Shown: positions 21,862 through 32,804, counted from the stretch's first letter. The stretch is DNA of 64,000 nucleotides from Candidatus Schneewindia gallinarum (GCA_904420175.1 CAJFUF010000023.1:62001-126000); one strand, 5' to 3'. Notes: generated from the sequence alone by a model not told the origin. A program made the numbers and translations.

Positions 21862-22407
21862 ATGATTTTGGGTAAGAAACAAATCGTACTGACAACGCTT
21901 GTGTTCGCACTGGGCCTTGCCATTTATCTCAACTGGCAGTTTGCCACCAATTCGGAGGGCTTTGCCATGACGGGCAAGCCGACCGATACATCGGAGCAGG
22001 ACTCCTCCTCCAAAAACTACGGGGACGCTTCCTTCGTTTCCGGCAGCGATGTGGACGCAGAGACCTACTTTACACAGGCAAGGCTGGAGCGGCAAAAATC
22101 AAGGGATGAGGCCATTGAGACGATGAAAAGTGTGCTTGCCTCCACCACCATGAATGAGGAGGAGATTAACAAGGCCGTGGAGGACGCGGGTCAGATTGCA
22201 CAGAACATAGAAAACGAAAACACCATGGAGACGCTGATTAAGGCAAAGGGCTTCCAGGACTGCATGGTCTATATTGACGGCGAGACGGTCAGCGCCATGG
22301 TTCAAACCGAGGGCTTACTTCCCAGCGAGGCCGCACAGATTAAAGATGTCATTGTCAGCGTAACCGATGTGGCAAGTGAAAATATCCGCGTGATTGAAGT
22401 AAAATAG
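21862..22407 (+). CDS. spoIIIAH: Stage III sporulation protein AH (SpoIIQ partner)
   Basis: Operon order; one TM plus C-terminal KGFQDCMVYIDGETVSAMVQTEGL domain. Confidence 0.92.
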   Translation: MILGKKQIVLTTLVFALGLAIYLNWQFATNSEGFAMTGKPTDTSEQDSSSKNYGDASFVSGSDVDAETYFTQARLERQKSRDEAIETMKSVLASTTMNEEEINKAVEDAGQIAQNIENENTMETLIKAKGFQDCMVYIDGETVSAMVQTEGLLPSEAAQIKDVIVSVTDVASENIRVIEVK

Positions 22408-22492
22408 TTGTGGATTTCTTAATTTGTGGTATAATACCATTGTAACGTTGTTGCAGTGGTATTTTTTTACCCATAAAGGAGGAGGATTGGTT

Positions 22493-22858
22493 TTGGATCC
22501 TAACTATAATAAAGACAGCATCGGCAGCTTGAAAATTTCGGAGGATGTCATTGCAAGCATTGCAAGATACGCCGCAAAGGAAATAGAGGGCGTGGCGGAC
22601 ATCGGTTTTAAAACGGCGCCCATCAAGGGCGTTTTCAAGACGGCGCTTCAGAATCCGGTCAAAATTATCCTCTCGGACGATGTGGCCACCATCAACCTGA
22701 ACGTAGTGGTGCGCTACGGCTTTAAACTGGATCAGATCGGCAAAGAGGTCCAGAAAAACGTGAAAAATGCAGTACAGAATATGACCGGTATCAACGTGGC
22801 GAAGGTCAACGTGATTATTTCCGGTGTGTCCTTTGAAGAGATGAATGAGGCTGAATAA
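22493..22858 (+). CDS. Asp23/Gls24 family envelope stress protein
   Basis: ISEDVIASIARYAAKEIEGVADI...; TTG start at 22493 behind AAAGGAGGAGG. Confidence 0.9.
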   Translation: MDPNYNKDSIGSLKISEDVIASIARYAAKEIEGVADIGFKTAPIKGVFKTALQNPVKIILSDDVATINLNVVVRYGFKLDQIGKEVQKNVKNAVQNMTGINVAKVNVIISGVSFEEMNEAE

Positions 22859-22865
22859 ACAGTAT

Positions 22866-22901
22866 CCCCTCCGGATATCAGCCGGAGGGGTCTGTTTTTT
22901 T
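22866..22901 (+). terminator. Hairpin CCCCTCCGG...CCGGAGGGG + T-run
   Basis: Perfect 9-bp stem. Confidence 0.75.
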
Positions 22902-22926
22902 AGACTGGAGGGAACGGGGAAAAAAC

Positions 22927-23334
22927 ATGACAAGACATGAGCAGAGAGAGCAGGTCCTTTACCTGCTGTTTGAGCAGTGCTTTCGCCCGGATGAAAGCAT
23001 GGGCGACATTATCGATGCATCCATTGCCGCAAGGGAGCTGGAACCGACGGAGTACATCCTGAAGACCGCCCGCCTGACAAAGGCGCATGAGCAGGAACTG
23101 GACGGGCTGTTTGAAAAGCACCTGACCGGCTGGAAGAAGGAACGGCTGCCCAAAATCATCCTGTGCATTATCCGCCTGTCGGTGTATGAACTGCGCTACT
23201 GCGGGCAGGAAATTCCGGCCGCCGCCGCCATTAACGAGGCGGTGGAGCTTGCAAAAACATACGGCTCGGACGACGACTGGTCCTTTGTCAACGGCATTCT
23301 CAGCTCGGTTGCGAAGGATTTGGGCCTTTCCTGA
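22927..23334 (+). CDS. nusB: Transcription antitermination factor NusB
   Basis: Length, PAAAAINEAVELAKTYGSDDDWSFVNGIL motif. Confidence 0.93.
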   Translation: MTRHEQREQVLYLLFEQCFRPDESMGDIIDASIAARELEPTEYILKTARLTKAHEQELDGLFEKHLTGWKKERLPKIILCIIRLSVYELRYCGQEIPAAAAINEAVELAKTYGSDDDWSFVNGILSSVAKDLGLS

Positions 23335-24272
23335 TGGTACTGGGCATTGACACCAGCAACTACAGCACCAGTGCAGCGCTGTACGACGCGGCGACGGGAC
23401 AGTGGCGGGGGGTAAAGCGGCTGCTGCCTGTCAAAGCGGGGGAGCGGGGCCTTCGGCAGAGCGATGCGCTGTTTTTACACAACCGTCAGCTGCCGGAGGT
23501 GCTGGATGAGCTGTTTTCGTTAGATACGCCGCAGGTGTCGGCCGTGGGGGTGTCCACGGCGCCGCGGGATGTGGAGGGCTCTTACATGCCCTGCTTCCTT
23601 GCAGGCAAGCTTGCCGCCACAGCTGCGGCCTGCGCGCTTGGGGCGCCGCTGTACTTCTGTTCGCACCAGCAGGGGCATGTGGCCGCGGCGCTGTTCGGCT
23701 GCGGCGCGCTGCACCTGTTAAAGACGGGGTGCTATGTGTTCCATGTCTCCGGCGGCACGACGGAACTGCTGTGGTGCCTGGACGACGGGCAGGGCGGTAT
23801 AAAAATCACGCGCCTCGCAGGGACAATGGATCTGAACGCCGGACAGCTGATTGACCGTGTCGGTGTGCGGCTGGGCCTGCCGTTTCCGGCCGGCCCGCAG
23901 CTGGAAAAATTGGCAGAAGCATACCGGGAGCCTGTCAGGGCCCGGGCGGTGCTGAAGGGGCTGAATCCCTGCCTGTCCGGATTTGAAAACAAGGCGGAGC
24001 AAATGCTGTCCAGTGGGCAGAGTGCGGAAAAAACGGCGAAATTTGTGCTGTGTGCGGTGTTGGAGACCGTGTCCGCCATGACGGCGGAGGTTTTCAGGCA
24101 GCACGGCAGGTATCCGGTGGTGTATGCAGGCGGCGTGATGAGCAACCGCTTTTTAAAGAACGAACTGCAAAACCGGTTCGACGGCCTGTTTTGTGAACCG
24201 CAGCTGTCCGCAGACAACGCCGTGGGCGTGGCGGTGCTTGCGGCGAGAAAGGAAGGGTCTTGTGGCAGATAA
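23334..24272 (+). CDS. Kae1/TsaD-like domain protein (peptidase M22 family paralogue)
   Basis: MVLGIDTSNYSTSAALYD, HQQGHVAAAL, YAGGVMSNRFL; located between nusB and xseA. Confidence 0.85.
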   Translation: MVLGIDTSNYSTSAALYDAATGQWRGVKRLLPVKAGERGLRQSDALFLHNRQLPEVLDELFSLDTPQVSAVGVSTAPRDVEGSYMPCFLAGKLAATAAACALGAPLYFCSHQQGHVAAALFGCGALHLLKTGCYVFHVSGGTTELLWCLDDGQGGIKITRLAGTMDLNAGQLIDRVGVRLGLPFPAGPQLEKLAEAYREPVRARAVLKGLNPCLSGFENKAEQMLSSGQSAEKTAKFVLCAVLETVSAMTAEVFRQHGRYPVVYAGGVMSNRFLKNELQNRFDGLFCEPQLSADNAVGVAVLAARKEGSCGR

Positions 24273-25482
24273 TATTTTAAGCGTGTCACAGCTGAACACC
24301 TATCTCAAGTCTGTTGTGGACGGGCTTGCGCCGTTGCGCCGGGTGCTAATCCGCGGGGAGGTCAGCAACTTCGTCCGTTACTATAAAACAGGGCACGTCT
24401 ACCTGACGCTGAAGGACGACAAAAGTGCCATCAAAGTGGTGATTTTCAAGCGGTATGCCGACGCCCTGCGCTTCCCGATTGAAAATGGCATGGGGCTGAT
24501 CGTGGCCGGACAGGCCACCGTGTACGAGAAGGACGGCAACTGCCAGATTATCGGTTACGATGCCATGCCGGACGGGGCGGGCACAGCACACATCCGTTTA
24601 AAGCAGTTGGTTGACAAGCTGCGGGCGGAGGGCCTGTTCGATGAGGATCGAAAGAAACCCCTGCCGAGATTCCCGTCGGTAATCGGCGTCATAACCTCCC
24701 GGTCCGGCGCAGCGCTCTCGGACATCCGGAACACGGTGCGCACCCGCTGGCCGCTTGCAAAGTTGTTGCTGCTGCCGGTTATGGTTCAGGGAGAGCGGGC
24801 GCCGGGCGAAATCCGCCGCGCAATCCGGTATTTTTCCGGCAGGCAGGATGTGGATGCCCTGCTTATTTCCCGCGGCGGCGGTGCGTCGGAGGATTTGTCT
24901 GCCTTTAATGACGAGGGGGTCGCCCGCGCGGCGGCTGCATGTCCGCACCCGGTGATCTCGGCGGTGGGGCACGAGATTGATGTGACCGTGCTGGACATGG
25001 TCGCAGATGCGCGTGCCTCTACGCCGACATTCGGCGCCATGGTCGCCACACCGGACAGGGCGGAACTGGCAGAGCAGCTTCAGGGCTATCGTACAAGGCT
25101 TCTGAACGCACAGGTCGCCTTGCTGCAACGCTGTACAGTGCGTCTAAAAATGCTGAAGCAGCGTCCGGCCCTCGCCTCTGCCGATTACACGGTAAAGGAG
25201 TCGACGCACCGGCTGGACGGCCTGCGCCGCGCCATGCTGACCGGAATGGGGGAGCGACTGGCAAAGGAACAGAAGCGGCTTGGCACTGCGGCAGGCAAAC
25301 TGGACGCCATGAGCCCGCTGAAGGTGCTGGAGCGCGGCTATACGCTTGTGTTTGATGAAAAGGACGCGCTTGTCCCGCTGAGCCGGGACCTGACACAGGG
25401 ACAGACGGTGACCATCCGTTTTGCGGACGGCAGTGCGGACGGAACCATTACAAAGGTCATGACAGAAACGGAGGCAACATAA
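24262..25482 (+). CDS. xseA: Exodeoxyribonuclease VII large subunit
   Basis: ILSVSQLNTYLKSVVD, LIRGEVSNFVRYYKTGHVYLTLKD, SRGGGASEDLSAFNDE, SAVGHEIDVT. Confidence 0.95.
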   Translation: MADNILSVSQLNTYLKSVVDGLAPLRRVLIRGEVSNFVRYYKTGHVYLTLKDDKSAIKVVIFKRYADALRFPIENGMGLIVAGQATVYEKDGNCQIIGYDAMPDGAGTAHIRLKQLVDKLRAEGLFDEDRKKPLPRFPSVIGVITSRSGAALSDIRNTVRTRWPLAKLLLLPVMVQGERAPGEIRRAIRYFSGRQDVDALLISRGGGASEDLSAFNDEGVARAAAACPHPVISAVGHEIDVTVLDMVADARASTPTFGAMVATPDRAELAEQLQGYRTRLLNAQVALLQRCTVRLKMLKQRPALASADYTVKESTHRLDGLRRAMLTGMGERLAKEQKRLGTAAGKLDAMSPLKVLERGYTLVFDEKDALVPLSRDLTQGQTVTIRFADGSADGTITKVMTETEAT

Positions 25483-25694
25483 TGCCGGAGCAGAGCTTTG
25501 AGACGGCCATGAGCCGCCTGGAAGAAATTGTGGACACGCTGGAGGAAGGAAAACTCAGCCTTGAGGAGTCGCTTCAGCTGTTTAAGCAAGGATGCGACAC
25601 CATTGCAGTTTGTGACAAAAAGCTAAGGCAGGCGCAGCTTGTGGTGGAGGAACTGAAGGCTTCGCTTGCGGAGAAGGACGATGACGATGAATAG
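25482..25694 (+). CDS. xseB: Exodeoxyribonuclease VII small subunit
   Basis: 70 aa, FETAMSRLEEIVDTLEEGKLSLEESLQLFKQG. Confidence 0.95.
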   Translation: MPEQSFETAMSRLEEIVDTLEEGKLSLEESLQLFKQGCDTIAVCDKKLRQAQLVVEELKASLAEKDDDDE

Positions 25695-26577
25695 ACGGCC
25701 GCCGGAATTTCTTATTGCGGACGCTGCCTTGCTGGAACAGACCCTGGACAGGGCCCTTCCCCAGACGGGGCAGGCGTATCAAGAGGTTTATGACGCAGCA
25801 CGCTACAGCCTGCTTGGCGGTGGAAAGCGCGTGCGGGGCAGTCTCTGCCTTTCCTTTGCGCGCCTGTGCGGTGCACAGCAGGAAACAGCGCTTCCCTTTG
25901 CCTGCGCGGTGGAGATGGCGCACTGCTACTCGCTGATTCATGACGATTTGCCGGCGATGGATAATGACGATTACCGCCGGGGCAAGCCTTCCTGCCATAA
26001 GGCGTTTGGGGAGGGAATTGCACTGTTGGCGGGCGATCTGCTGCTGACAGCGGCGTTTGAGACCATCAGCACAGCGCCTGGGCTGCCGGATACAAAGCGT
26101 GCGGCAGGCGTGGCGGCGCTGGCAAAGGCAGTGGGCGGCGCCGGGATGATTGGCGGCCAGGTTGTGGACTTGGCCAATGAAAACAATCCGGCGTTGACAG
26201 CAGAACAGCTGGATGAAATCAATTCTTTAAAAACCGGGAAACTACTGGCGGCATCCGCCGTGCTGGGCTGCATTGCGGCCGGCGCACAGGAAAGTGCGCT
26301 TGACGCAGCGGAACGGTTTGCCATGGATCTTGGCGCGGCGTTCCAAATTGTGGACGATATTTTAGATGTCACCGGGGACGAGCAGCTGCTTGGAAAGGCA
26401 GTCGGCAGCGATGCCAGGGAAGGAAAGCGCACCTATGCGGCGCTGCTGGGCATTGAAGGGGCCCGCCTGCGGGCCGCGGAACTGACCCAACGGGCAAAGG
26501 ACACGCTGCGCCGTACGTTTGCAAATCCCGGTCCGTTGGAAGAGCTGGCGGATTATCTCTTATACCGCGACAGATAA
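25681..26577 (+). CDS. ispA: Polyprenyl (farnesyl) diphosphate synthase
   Basis: GGGKRVRGSL, HDDLPAMDND (DDxxxxD), VDDILD second Asp-rich motif. Confidence 0.93.
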   Translation: MTMNRRPPEFLIADAALLEQTLDRALPQTGQAYQEVYDAARYSLLGGGKRVRGSLCLSFARLCGAQQETALPFACAVEMAHCYSLIHDDLPAMDNDDYRRGKPSCHKAFGEGIALLAGDLLLTAAFETISTAPGLPDTKRAAGVAALAKAVGGAGMIGGQVVDLANENNPALTAEQLDEINSLKTGKLLAASAVLGCIAAGAQESALDAAERFAMDLGAAFQIVDDILDVTGDEQLLGKAVGSDAREGKRTYAALLGIEGARLRAAELTQRAKDTLRRTFANPGPLEELADYLLYRDR

Positions 26578-26593
26578 AGGAGGGGATTCACCA

Positions 26594-27091
26594 ATGGAAG
26601 ATCTGCAGGCCCTGTTTTCAAACTATGTGCTGCTGGTGGCCCTGCTCTCATGGGTGTTCGCGCAGATTACCAAGCTGATTGTCAACCTGGTAGGGACCAG
26701 AAAGCTTCAGTGGGAACGGCTGATTGGCGCCGGCGGTATGCCGAGCTGCCACACCGCCACAGTGTGCGGGCTTACCGTGGCCACCGCGCGGGTGGCTGGT
26801 GCGGATTCACCGATATTTGCCATTGCCTTTATTCTGGCAGTCATTGTGATTTACGATGCCACCGGCGTCCGGTATGAGGCCGGAGAACATGCCAAAATGC
26901 TCAACATCCTTGTGGAGGAACTGGAGCTCGACCGCGAGAAGCTCAAAGAAAAGGTGAAGGAAAAGGACTACGAGCATGAGGACGAGGCCATACCGGGAAA
27001 ACCGTTTAAGGAATTTCTTGGACATACGCCGCTGGAGGTGCTGGGCGGCGCGCTGGTGGGCATCATGACCGCCATGATCATTCCAATGTAA
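26594..27091 (+). CDS. Divergent PAP2 family (DUF212/YuiD) membrane protein
   Basis: GGMPSCHTATVCGL and DATGVRYEAGEHA motifs. Confidence 0.88.
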   Translation: MEDLQALFSNYVLLVALLSWVFAQITKLIVNLVGTRKLQWERLIGAGGMPSCHTATVCGLTVATARVAGADSPIFAIAFILAVIVIYDATGVRYEAGEHAKMLNILVEELELDREKLKEKVKEKDYEHEDEAIPGKPFKEFLGHTPLEVLGGALVGIMTAMIIPM

Positions 27092-27107
27092 GGGGTGAGG
27101 CTTTACC

Positions 27108-28976
27108 ATGGAGACCAAGCTGCTAAACACGATTTCTGGTCCATCCGACGTGAAGGAGCTTTCCTATGCACAGCTGAACGTGTTGTGCTCTGAAATCCGC
27201 CAGACGCTGATTGACACTGTATCGAAAAATGGCGGCCATCTTGCCTCCAACCTGGGGGTGGTGGAGCTGACGGTGGCCCTGCACAAGGTGTTTGACTGCC
27301 CACAGGATGCACTGGTATGGGATGTGGGACACCAGTCCTATGTGCATAAGCTACTGACCGGCCGAAGGGACCGGTTCGGCACCATCCGGACACAGGGCGG
27401 CCTGTCCGGCTTCCCCAAGCATGAGGAGAGCGAGTATGACGCATTTCTTTCCGGCCATGCCAGTACCTCCATTTCCGTGGCCTGCGGCCTTGCCCGGGCA
27501 AAATCGCTTAAGCGGGAAAAGGGCAGCGTTGTGGCGGTTATCGGGGACGGCGCCATGACCGGCGGCATGGTATACGAGGGGTTAAACAACTGCGGCCGGG
27601 CAAAGGACCGGCTGATTATTGTCCTGAACGACAATGCCATGTCCATTTCCAAAAATGTGGGCGCGCTGTCCAAATACTTTTCCACCATCCGTAACGACCC
27701 GAACTATTTTAAGGCAAAAGACCGCGTGGGCGATTTTTTGGAACATGTCCCATTGGTGGGCGATCCGGCCATTCGGGCGATCAGGAAGGGGAAAAACCTG
27801 TTAAAGGACGCGCTTTATTCCCGCAGCACCCTGTTTGATGAGTTCGGATTTACGTACTTAGGGCCGGTGGACGGTCACGATTTGCACATGCTGTGCGATG
27901 TACTGTCCCGTGCCAAGTCCCTGCAGTGCCCGGTAGTTGTCAATGTGGTGACAACCAAGGGCAAAGGCTACCTGTATGCGGAGGAGAACCCGGGTGCCTT
28001 TCACGGCATCCCCAAATTTGACGTGATTACCGGCCACCCCGATGTGCAGAACAGCGACAGCTTTTCCCACGCCTTCGGGCTGAAACTTGCAGACATGGCA
28101 GACAGGGACAACCGCCTGTGCGCGGTGACGGCTGCCATGAAATACGGAACGGAGCTGCAGCATTTCGCTGCCCGGCACCGCTCCCACTTTTTTGACGTGG
28201 GAATTGCGGAGGAGCATGCCGTCACATTTTGCGGCGGCCTTGCGGCAGGCGGGATGAAGCCGGTTTTTGCCGTCTACTCCACCTTTTTGCAGCGCGGTTT
28301 CGACCAGATTATCCATGACCTGTCCATTGAGCGCCAGCATGTGGTGCTGGCGGTGGACCGCGCGGGTATCGTTGGTGAGGATGGCGAGACCCATCAGGGG
28401 ATCTTTGACGCGGCATACTTAAGCCTGATTCCGGGCATTACCGTCTTTTCTCCCACAAACTATCGGGAGCTGTCCCGCCAGCTGGAACGTGCTGTAAACG
28501 ATTATCCCGGCGTGGTGGCCATCCGCTACCCCAGAGGGGGCGAGGATGAAATTGTAAAGGGAAAAGATTTTACAGATGAGGACTATTATTTACAGGCAGG
28601 GGATGGCAATTCCAAAATTCTTCTGGTGTCCTATGGGCGGGAGTTTGCCGAGGTACTAAAAGGCGCCGTCCAGCTTCATAAGCGGCGCATCAGTGTGGAC
28701 TGCCTGAAACTGAACCGGATCACCCCCATTCCAAAGCAGGCGGTCGAGCTGGCATGCCGGTACGATTATGTCCTGTTTTTCGAGGAGGGAATCAGACAGG
28801 GTGGAATAGGCGAACAGTTCGCCTATCAGCTGACCCAGAAGCAGTTCCGGGAAACCTACCGCCTGCGCGCCATTGACAGCTTTGTCCCTCAGGGCAGGCA
28901 GGAAAGCCTGTTGGCTGAACTAAATCTGGACAGTGGCTCAATTGCGGAATTTGTGGGGCAGGTGATTACACAGTGA
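27108..28976 (+). CDS. dxs: 1-deoxy-D-xylulose-5-phosphate synthase
   Basis: GGHLASNLGVVELTVALH, GDGAMTGGMVYEGLN, RAGIVGEDGETHQGIFD. Confidence 0.97.
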   Translation: METKLLNTISGPSDVKELSYAQLNVLCSEIRQTLIDTVSKNGGHLASNLGVVELTVALHKVFDCPQDALVWDVGHQSYVHKLLTGRRDRFGTIRTQGGLSGFPKHEESEYDAFLSGHASTSISVACGLARAKSLKREKGSVVAVIGDGAMTGGMVYEGLNNCGRAKDRLIIVLNDNAMSISKNVGALSKYFSTIRNDPNYFKAKDRVGDFLEHVPLVGDPAIRAIRKGKNLLKDALYSRSTLFDEFGFTYLGPVDGHDLHMLCDVLSRAKSLQCPVVVNVVTTKGKGYLYAEENPGAFHGIPKFDVITGHPDVQNSDSFSHAFGLKLADMADRDNRLCAVTAAMKYGTELQHFAARHRSHFFDVGIAEEHAVTFCGGLAAGGMKPVFAVYSTFLQRGFDQIIHDLSIERQHVVLAVDRAGIVGEDGETHQGIFDAAYLSLIPGITVFSPTNYRELSRQLERAVNDYPGVVAIRYPRGGEDEIVKGKDFTDEDYYLQAGDGNSKILLVSYGREFAEVLKGAVQLHKRRISVDCLKLNRITPIPKQAVELACRYDYVLFFEEGIRQGGIGEQFAYQLTQKQFRETYRLRAIDSFVPQGRQESLLAELNLDSGSIAEFVGQVITQ

Positions 28977-29791
28977 AGGAGGGCATGCGGCTGGATGCCG
29001 CGCTGACGGGCCTTCACCCGGAGCTGTCCCGGGAGAAGGCAAAGGCCCTGATTATGGCAGGACAGGTGTATGTGGACGGTCAGAAGGCGGACAAGGCGGG
29101 CCTGTTTGTAAAAGAGGGCCAAAAGGTAGAACTGCGGGGGGAGCCTCTGCGCTATGTCAGCAGGGGCGGCCTGAAGCTGGAGAAAGCCATGCAGCAGTTC
29201 CCCATTTGCCTGACAGACAGGGTGTGCATGGATATCGGCGCCTCTACCGGCGGCTTTACCGACTGTATGCTGCAAAACGGTGCAAGCAGGGTATATGCCA
29301 TCGATGTGGGATACGGCCAGCTTGCGTGGAAACTGCGCAGCGATAGTCGGGTTGTCAATTTGGAACGGAAGAATATCCGCTATCTGACGCAGGAGGACAT
29401 GCCGGAACAGGCGGATTTTGCAAGCATCGACGTATCATTTATTTCTTTAAAACTGGTGCTGCCGGTGGCCCACCGTTTTTTGAAACCGGACGGCAGCCTG
29501 GTGGCGCTGATTAAGCCCCAGTTCGAGGCGGGACGGGAAAACGTCGGGAAAAAGGGTGTGGTCCGGGACAAGGCGGTGCATCTGTCCGTCATTCTCGATG
29601 TGCTTCATTTTGCGCAGGAGGCCGGTTTTTTTCCGGCGGGGCTAACTTTTTCACCAGTAAAGGGACCGGAGGGAAACATTGAATACCTGCTGTACTTGAA
29701 AAAGCAGGTGGATGACACCATTGTGGACGGGGAAACGGCCCGCCAGGTTGTGGAACGCTCGCACAACAGACTGAACGGAGGACAAGCATGA
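28973..29791 (+). CDS. tlyA: TlyA-family rRNA 2'-O-methyltransferase
   Basis: S4 domain plus DIGASTGGFTDCMLQNGA. Confidence 0.94.
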   Translation: MKEGMRLDAALTGLHPELSREKAKALIMAGQVYVDGQKADKAGLFVKEGQKVELRGEPLRYVSRGGLKLEKAMQQFPICLTDRVCMDIGASTGGFTDCMLQNGASRVYAIDVGYGQLAWKLRSDSRVVNLERKNIRYLTQEDMPEQADFASIDVSFISLKLVLPVAHRFLKPDGSLVALIKPQFEAGRENVGKKGVVRDKAVHLSVILDVLHFAQEAGFFPAGLTFSPVKGPEGNIEYLLYLKKQVDDTIVDGETARQVVERSHNRLNGGQA

Positions 29792-30642
29792 AACTTTGCA
29801 TCATGGTCAACCGAAAGGACGAACGGATTGGCCCGGTATTGCACCACACCGCCGCGGCACTGCTGGAAATGGGCTTTTCCATTGTGCTTCACGACGCATA
29901 TGCCAAGCTTTACGGCCCTGTGAAAGGCGCGGTTTACGGACCGTTGGACGAATGTATTGCAGCATGTGACTGTGTGGTGGCGCTGGGAGGGGACGGTACC
30001 CTTATCCACAGCGCAAAACATGCCCTGAAAGCGGACAAGCCGGTGCTGGGTATCAATGCGGGCAATCTTGGCTTTCTTGCAGCGGTGGAGCAGTCGGAAC
30101 TGGACAAGCTGGCAGGGCTGCTGGAAGGGAATTATCAAATCCACGAGCGGGGTCTTTTGCAGGTAACGATTGTGGGCGCATCCGGCAGAAAGGATTTTCT
30201 GGCGGTAAACGATGCGGTGGTCTCCAAGGGGGCCTACTCCAAAATTGTGGAGCTGGATGTGACCTGTTCCGGCAAGCCGGTGGGCACCTACCGGTCGGAC
30301 GGGCTGATTTTTTCCACCGCCACGGGTTCCACGGCCTACTCCCTGTCGGCAGGCGGCCCGGTGGTGGATCCAAGCATCGACTCGATTATCATGACGCCTA
30401 TCTGCCCGCACTCCCTGGACTCCCGCAGTATCCTGTTCGGGGCGGATAAAAGCCTGATGGTACATGCGGGCAAGAAAAATGTCAACGAAATTTTTGTGAC
30501 GGTGGACGGCGATGAAACCGTGAAATTGGAGCCGGAACATGCTATAATGGTTGGGAAAGCGAAAAAGGCGCTGCGGTTTCTTTCCTTGGGCGGAAGCGAG
30601 TTTTATGAGGTGCTGAACAAAAAATTCAAGAACAGGGGGTAG
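29788..30642 (+). CDS. nadK: NAD kinase
   Basis: ALGGDGTLIHSA, NAGNLGFLAAVE, TGSTAYSLSAGGPVV. Confidence 0.95.
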   Translation: MKLCIMVNRKDERIGPVLHHTAAALLEMGFSIVLHDAYAKLYGPVKGAVYGPLDECIAACDCVVALGGDGTLIHSAKHALKADKPVLGINAGNLGFLAAVEQSELDKLAGLLEGNYQIHERGLLQVTIVGASGRKDFLAVNDAVVSKGAYSKIVELDVTCSGKPVGTYRSDGLIFSTATGSTAYSLSAGGPVVDPSIDSIIMTPICPHSLDSRSILFGADKSLMVHAGKKNVNEIFVTVDGDETVKLEPEHAIMVGKAKKALRFLSLGGSEFYEVLNKKFKNRG

Positions 30643-30648
30643 AATGAT

Positions 30649-31101
30649 GTGAAATCCTCAAGACATGCCAAAATTCTGGAACTGATTGAACAGTATAATA
30701 TTGAAACACAGGACGAATTGATTGGCTATCTGAAGGACGCCGGTTTCCACGTCACACAGGCCACAGTTTCCCGGGACATTAAAGACCTTCGGCTTGCCAA
30801 AACGCTGGGCCCGGGCGGACGTTACCGCTACAGTATTGAGGCGTCGGCAGCCAAAGCGGAACGATCGGATAAATTCATCTCCCTGTTTACAGAGTCGGTG
30901 GTCAGCATTGACTACGCCGGCAACATTGTGGTGTTCAAGTGCCATACCGGCACGGCCAATGCGGCCTGCGCGGCGTTTGATACGATGAAAATGGACGGGG
31001 TAGTGGGCTCCATCTCCGGCGACGACACGTTTCTTGCCATTGTACGCACACCGGAGGACGCCGCACGCCTGTGCGAGGATATGAGGTTTATTCTGGGGTA
31101 G
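30649..31101 (+). CDS. argR: Arginine repressor
   Basis: QATVSRDIKDLRL HTH; C-terminal SGDDTFLAIVRT. Confidence 0.94.
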   Translation: MKSSRHAKILELIEQYNIETQDELIGYLKDAGFHVTQATVSRDIKDLRLAKTLGPGGRYRYSIEASAAKAERSDKFISLFTESVVSIDYAGNIVVFKCHTGTANAACAAFDTMKMDGVVGSISGDDTFLAIVRTPEDAARLCEDMRFILG

Positions 31102-31111
31102 GTGAAGTGAC

Positions 31112-32785
31112 TTGCTGACAAGGCTGTACATTGAAAATGTGGCGGTGATTGAGAAAATTTCCGTCGAATTTACTGCGGGCTTCAATGTTCTGACGGGTGA
31201 GACCGGCGCGGGCAAGTCCATCATCATCGACTCCATCAATGCAGTTCTGGGAACCAGAACCTCAAAGGAACTGGTGCGTACCGGCGCAAAAAAGGCGCTG
31301 ATTAGTGCCGTGTTTGAGCCCATTCCGGACAGTACGGCTGCCGTGCTGGAAAGGCTGGGCTTCTCCTGCGAGGATGGTCAGCTGCTGCTGTCAAGGGAGC
31401 TGACGGCCGACGGGCGCAATACCTGCAAGGTATGCGGAATGCCTGCCACGGTGTCGATGCTCAGGGAAATTGGCCAGACATTGCTGGACATCCATGGGCA
31501 GAATGACAACCATCTTCTGCTTTCAGTGGATCAGCACCTGCACATTCTCGATTCCTTCGGGGACTTGGCCCCGCTGCTGGCGGACTACCGCACTAACTAT
31601 GAAAAGGGCCTTGCCATTAAAAAAGAGTTGTCCGCACTCAGCACGGATGAGGCGGAGAAAAACCGACGTCTTGACCTTCTGGGCTTCCAGATAAAGGAAC
31701 TGGAGGCGGCCGCGCTGACTCCCGGTGAGGAGGAGGAGCTTCTGGCCAAACGGGATATCTATAAAAATTCGGAGGAGATCGCGGAGAATATGGCCGCGGC
31801 CCGTACACTGATTTCCGGAACGGACGAGGGGGAGGGGGCACTGTCCCTGCTGTCCAGCCTGTCCGATGTGATGGGAAATATCAAACGTTACTATCCGGAG
31901 CTGGAACGTGCTTCCGGCATTGTCCGGGATTTCTATTATGAACTGGAGGAACTGAACGGAGAAATTGAGTCCCTTGCAGAGGCGGTGGAATTTGACCCCC
32001 GTGAACAGGACAGGGTGGAAAGCCGTCTTGACCAGCTGTTCCGGCTGAAGAAAAAATACGGAAACTCCGTGGAGGAAATGCTTCAGTATTACGACCGTAT
32101 TTCCGAGGAAATGAATGGTATTGAACACGCGGACGAGCGTATTGCGCAGCTGCAGGAGCAGCGCAGGCAGAACCTGCTGGTACTGAAGGAGAAGGCGACC
32201 CGTTTAAGCGATGCGCGAAAGAAGGCTGCCGCTCGGTTTGAAAAACTGCTGATGGAGGAACTTACCTTTCTGGACATGCCCTCCGCCCGGTTTGAAATCC
32301 ACATTGATAACGACCATTTCGGGCCAAATGGCGCCGACCGGGTGGAATTTTTTATTTCTACCAATGCTGGAGAGCCGCCGAAACCCATGGCAAAGGTCGC
32401 TTCCGGCGGCGAGCTGGCCCGGATTATGCTGAGTATTGAAAATGTACTGGCGGACCATGGCGGTGTCGGCACCATGATTTTCGATGAGGTTGACACCGGT
32501 GTCAGTGGCCGGGCGGGATACAAGATTGGCCTGAAGCTGCGCCAGGTAAGCCGGGGCAGGCAGGTGCTGTGCATCACCCATCTGGCGCCCATAGCGGCCC
32601 TCGGGCAAAACCACATCCGCATTGAAAAGCAGGAGAAGGACGGACGCACTTTTACTGCGGCATTGACCCTGTCGGGGGAGGAGCGCGTCCGGGAAATTGC
32701 ACGGATTACAACCGGCGAAAACATTACGGAGGCTGCCCTTGCAGGCGCCAGAGAGATGTTGGAAGCCGGCTGCAATATAGAATAA
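31112..32785 (+). CDS. recN: DNA repair protein RecN
   Basis: [50 protein letters not shown]. Confidence 0.96.
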   Translation: MLTRLYIENVAVIEKISVEFTAGFNVLTGETGAGKSIIIDSINAVLGTRTSKELVRTGAKKALISAVFEPIPDSTAAVLERLGFSCEDGQLLLSRELTADGRNTCKVCGMPATVSMLREIGQTLLDIHGQNDNHLLLSVDQHLHILDSFGDLAPLLADYRTNYEKGLAIKKELSALSTDEAEKNRRLDLLGFQIKELEAAALTPGEEEELLAKRDIYKNSEEIAENMAAARTLISGTDEGEGALSLLSSLSDVMGNIKRYYPELERASGIVRDFYYELEELNGEIESLAEAVEFDPREQDRVESRLDQLFRLKKKYGNSVEEMLQYYDRISEEMNGIEHADERIAQLQEQRRQNLLVLKEKATRLSDARKKAAARFEKLLMEELTFLDMPSARFEIHIDNDHFGPNGADRVEFFISTNAGEPPKPMAKVASGGELARIMLSIENVLADHGGVGTMIFDEVDTGVSGRAGYKIGLKLRQVSRGRQVLCITHLAPIAALGQNHIRIEKQEKDGRTFTAALTLSGEERVREIARITTGENITEAALAGAREMLEAGCNIE

Positions 32786-32804
32786 AGAAAAAAGGAGAAG
32801 ATCG

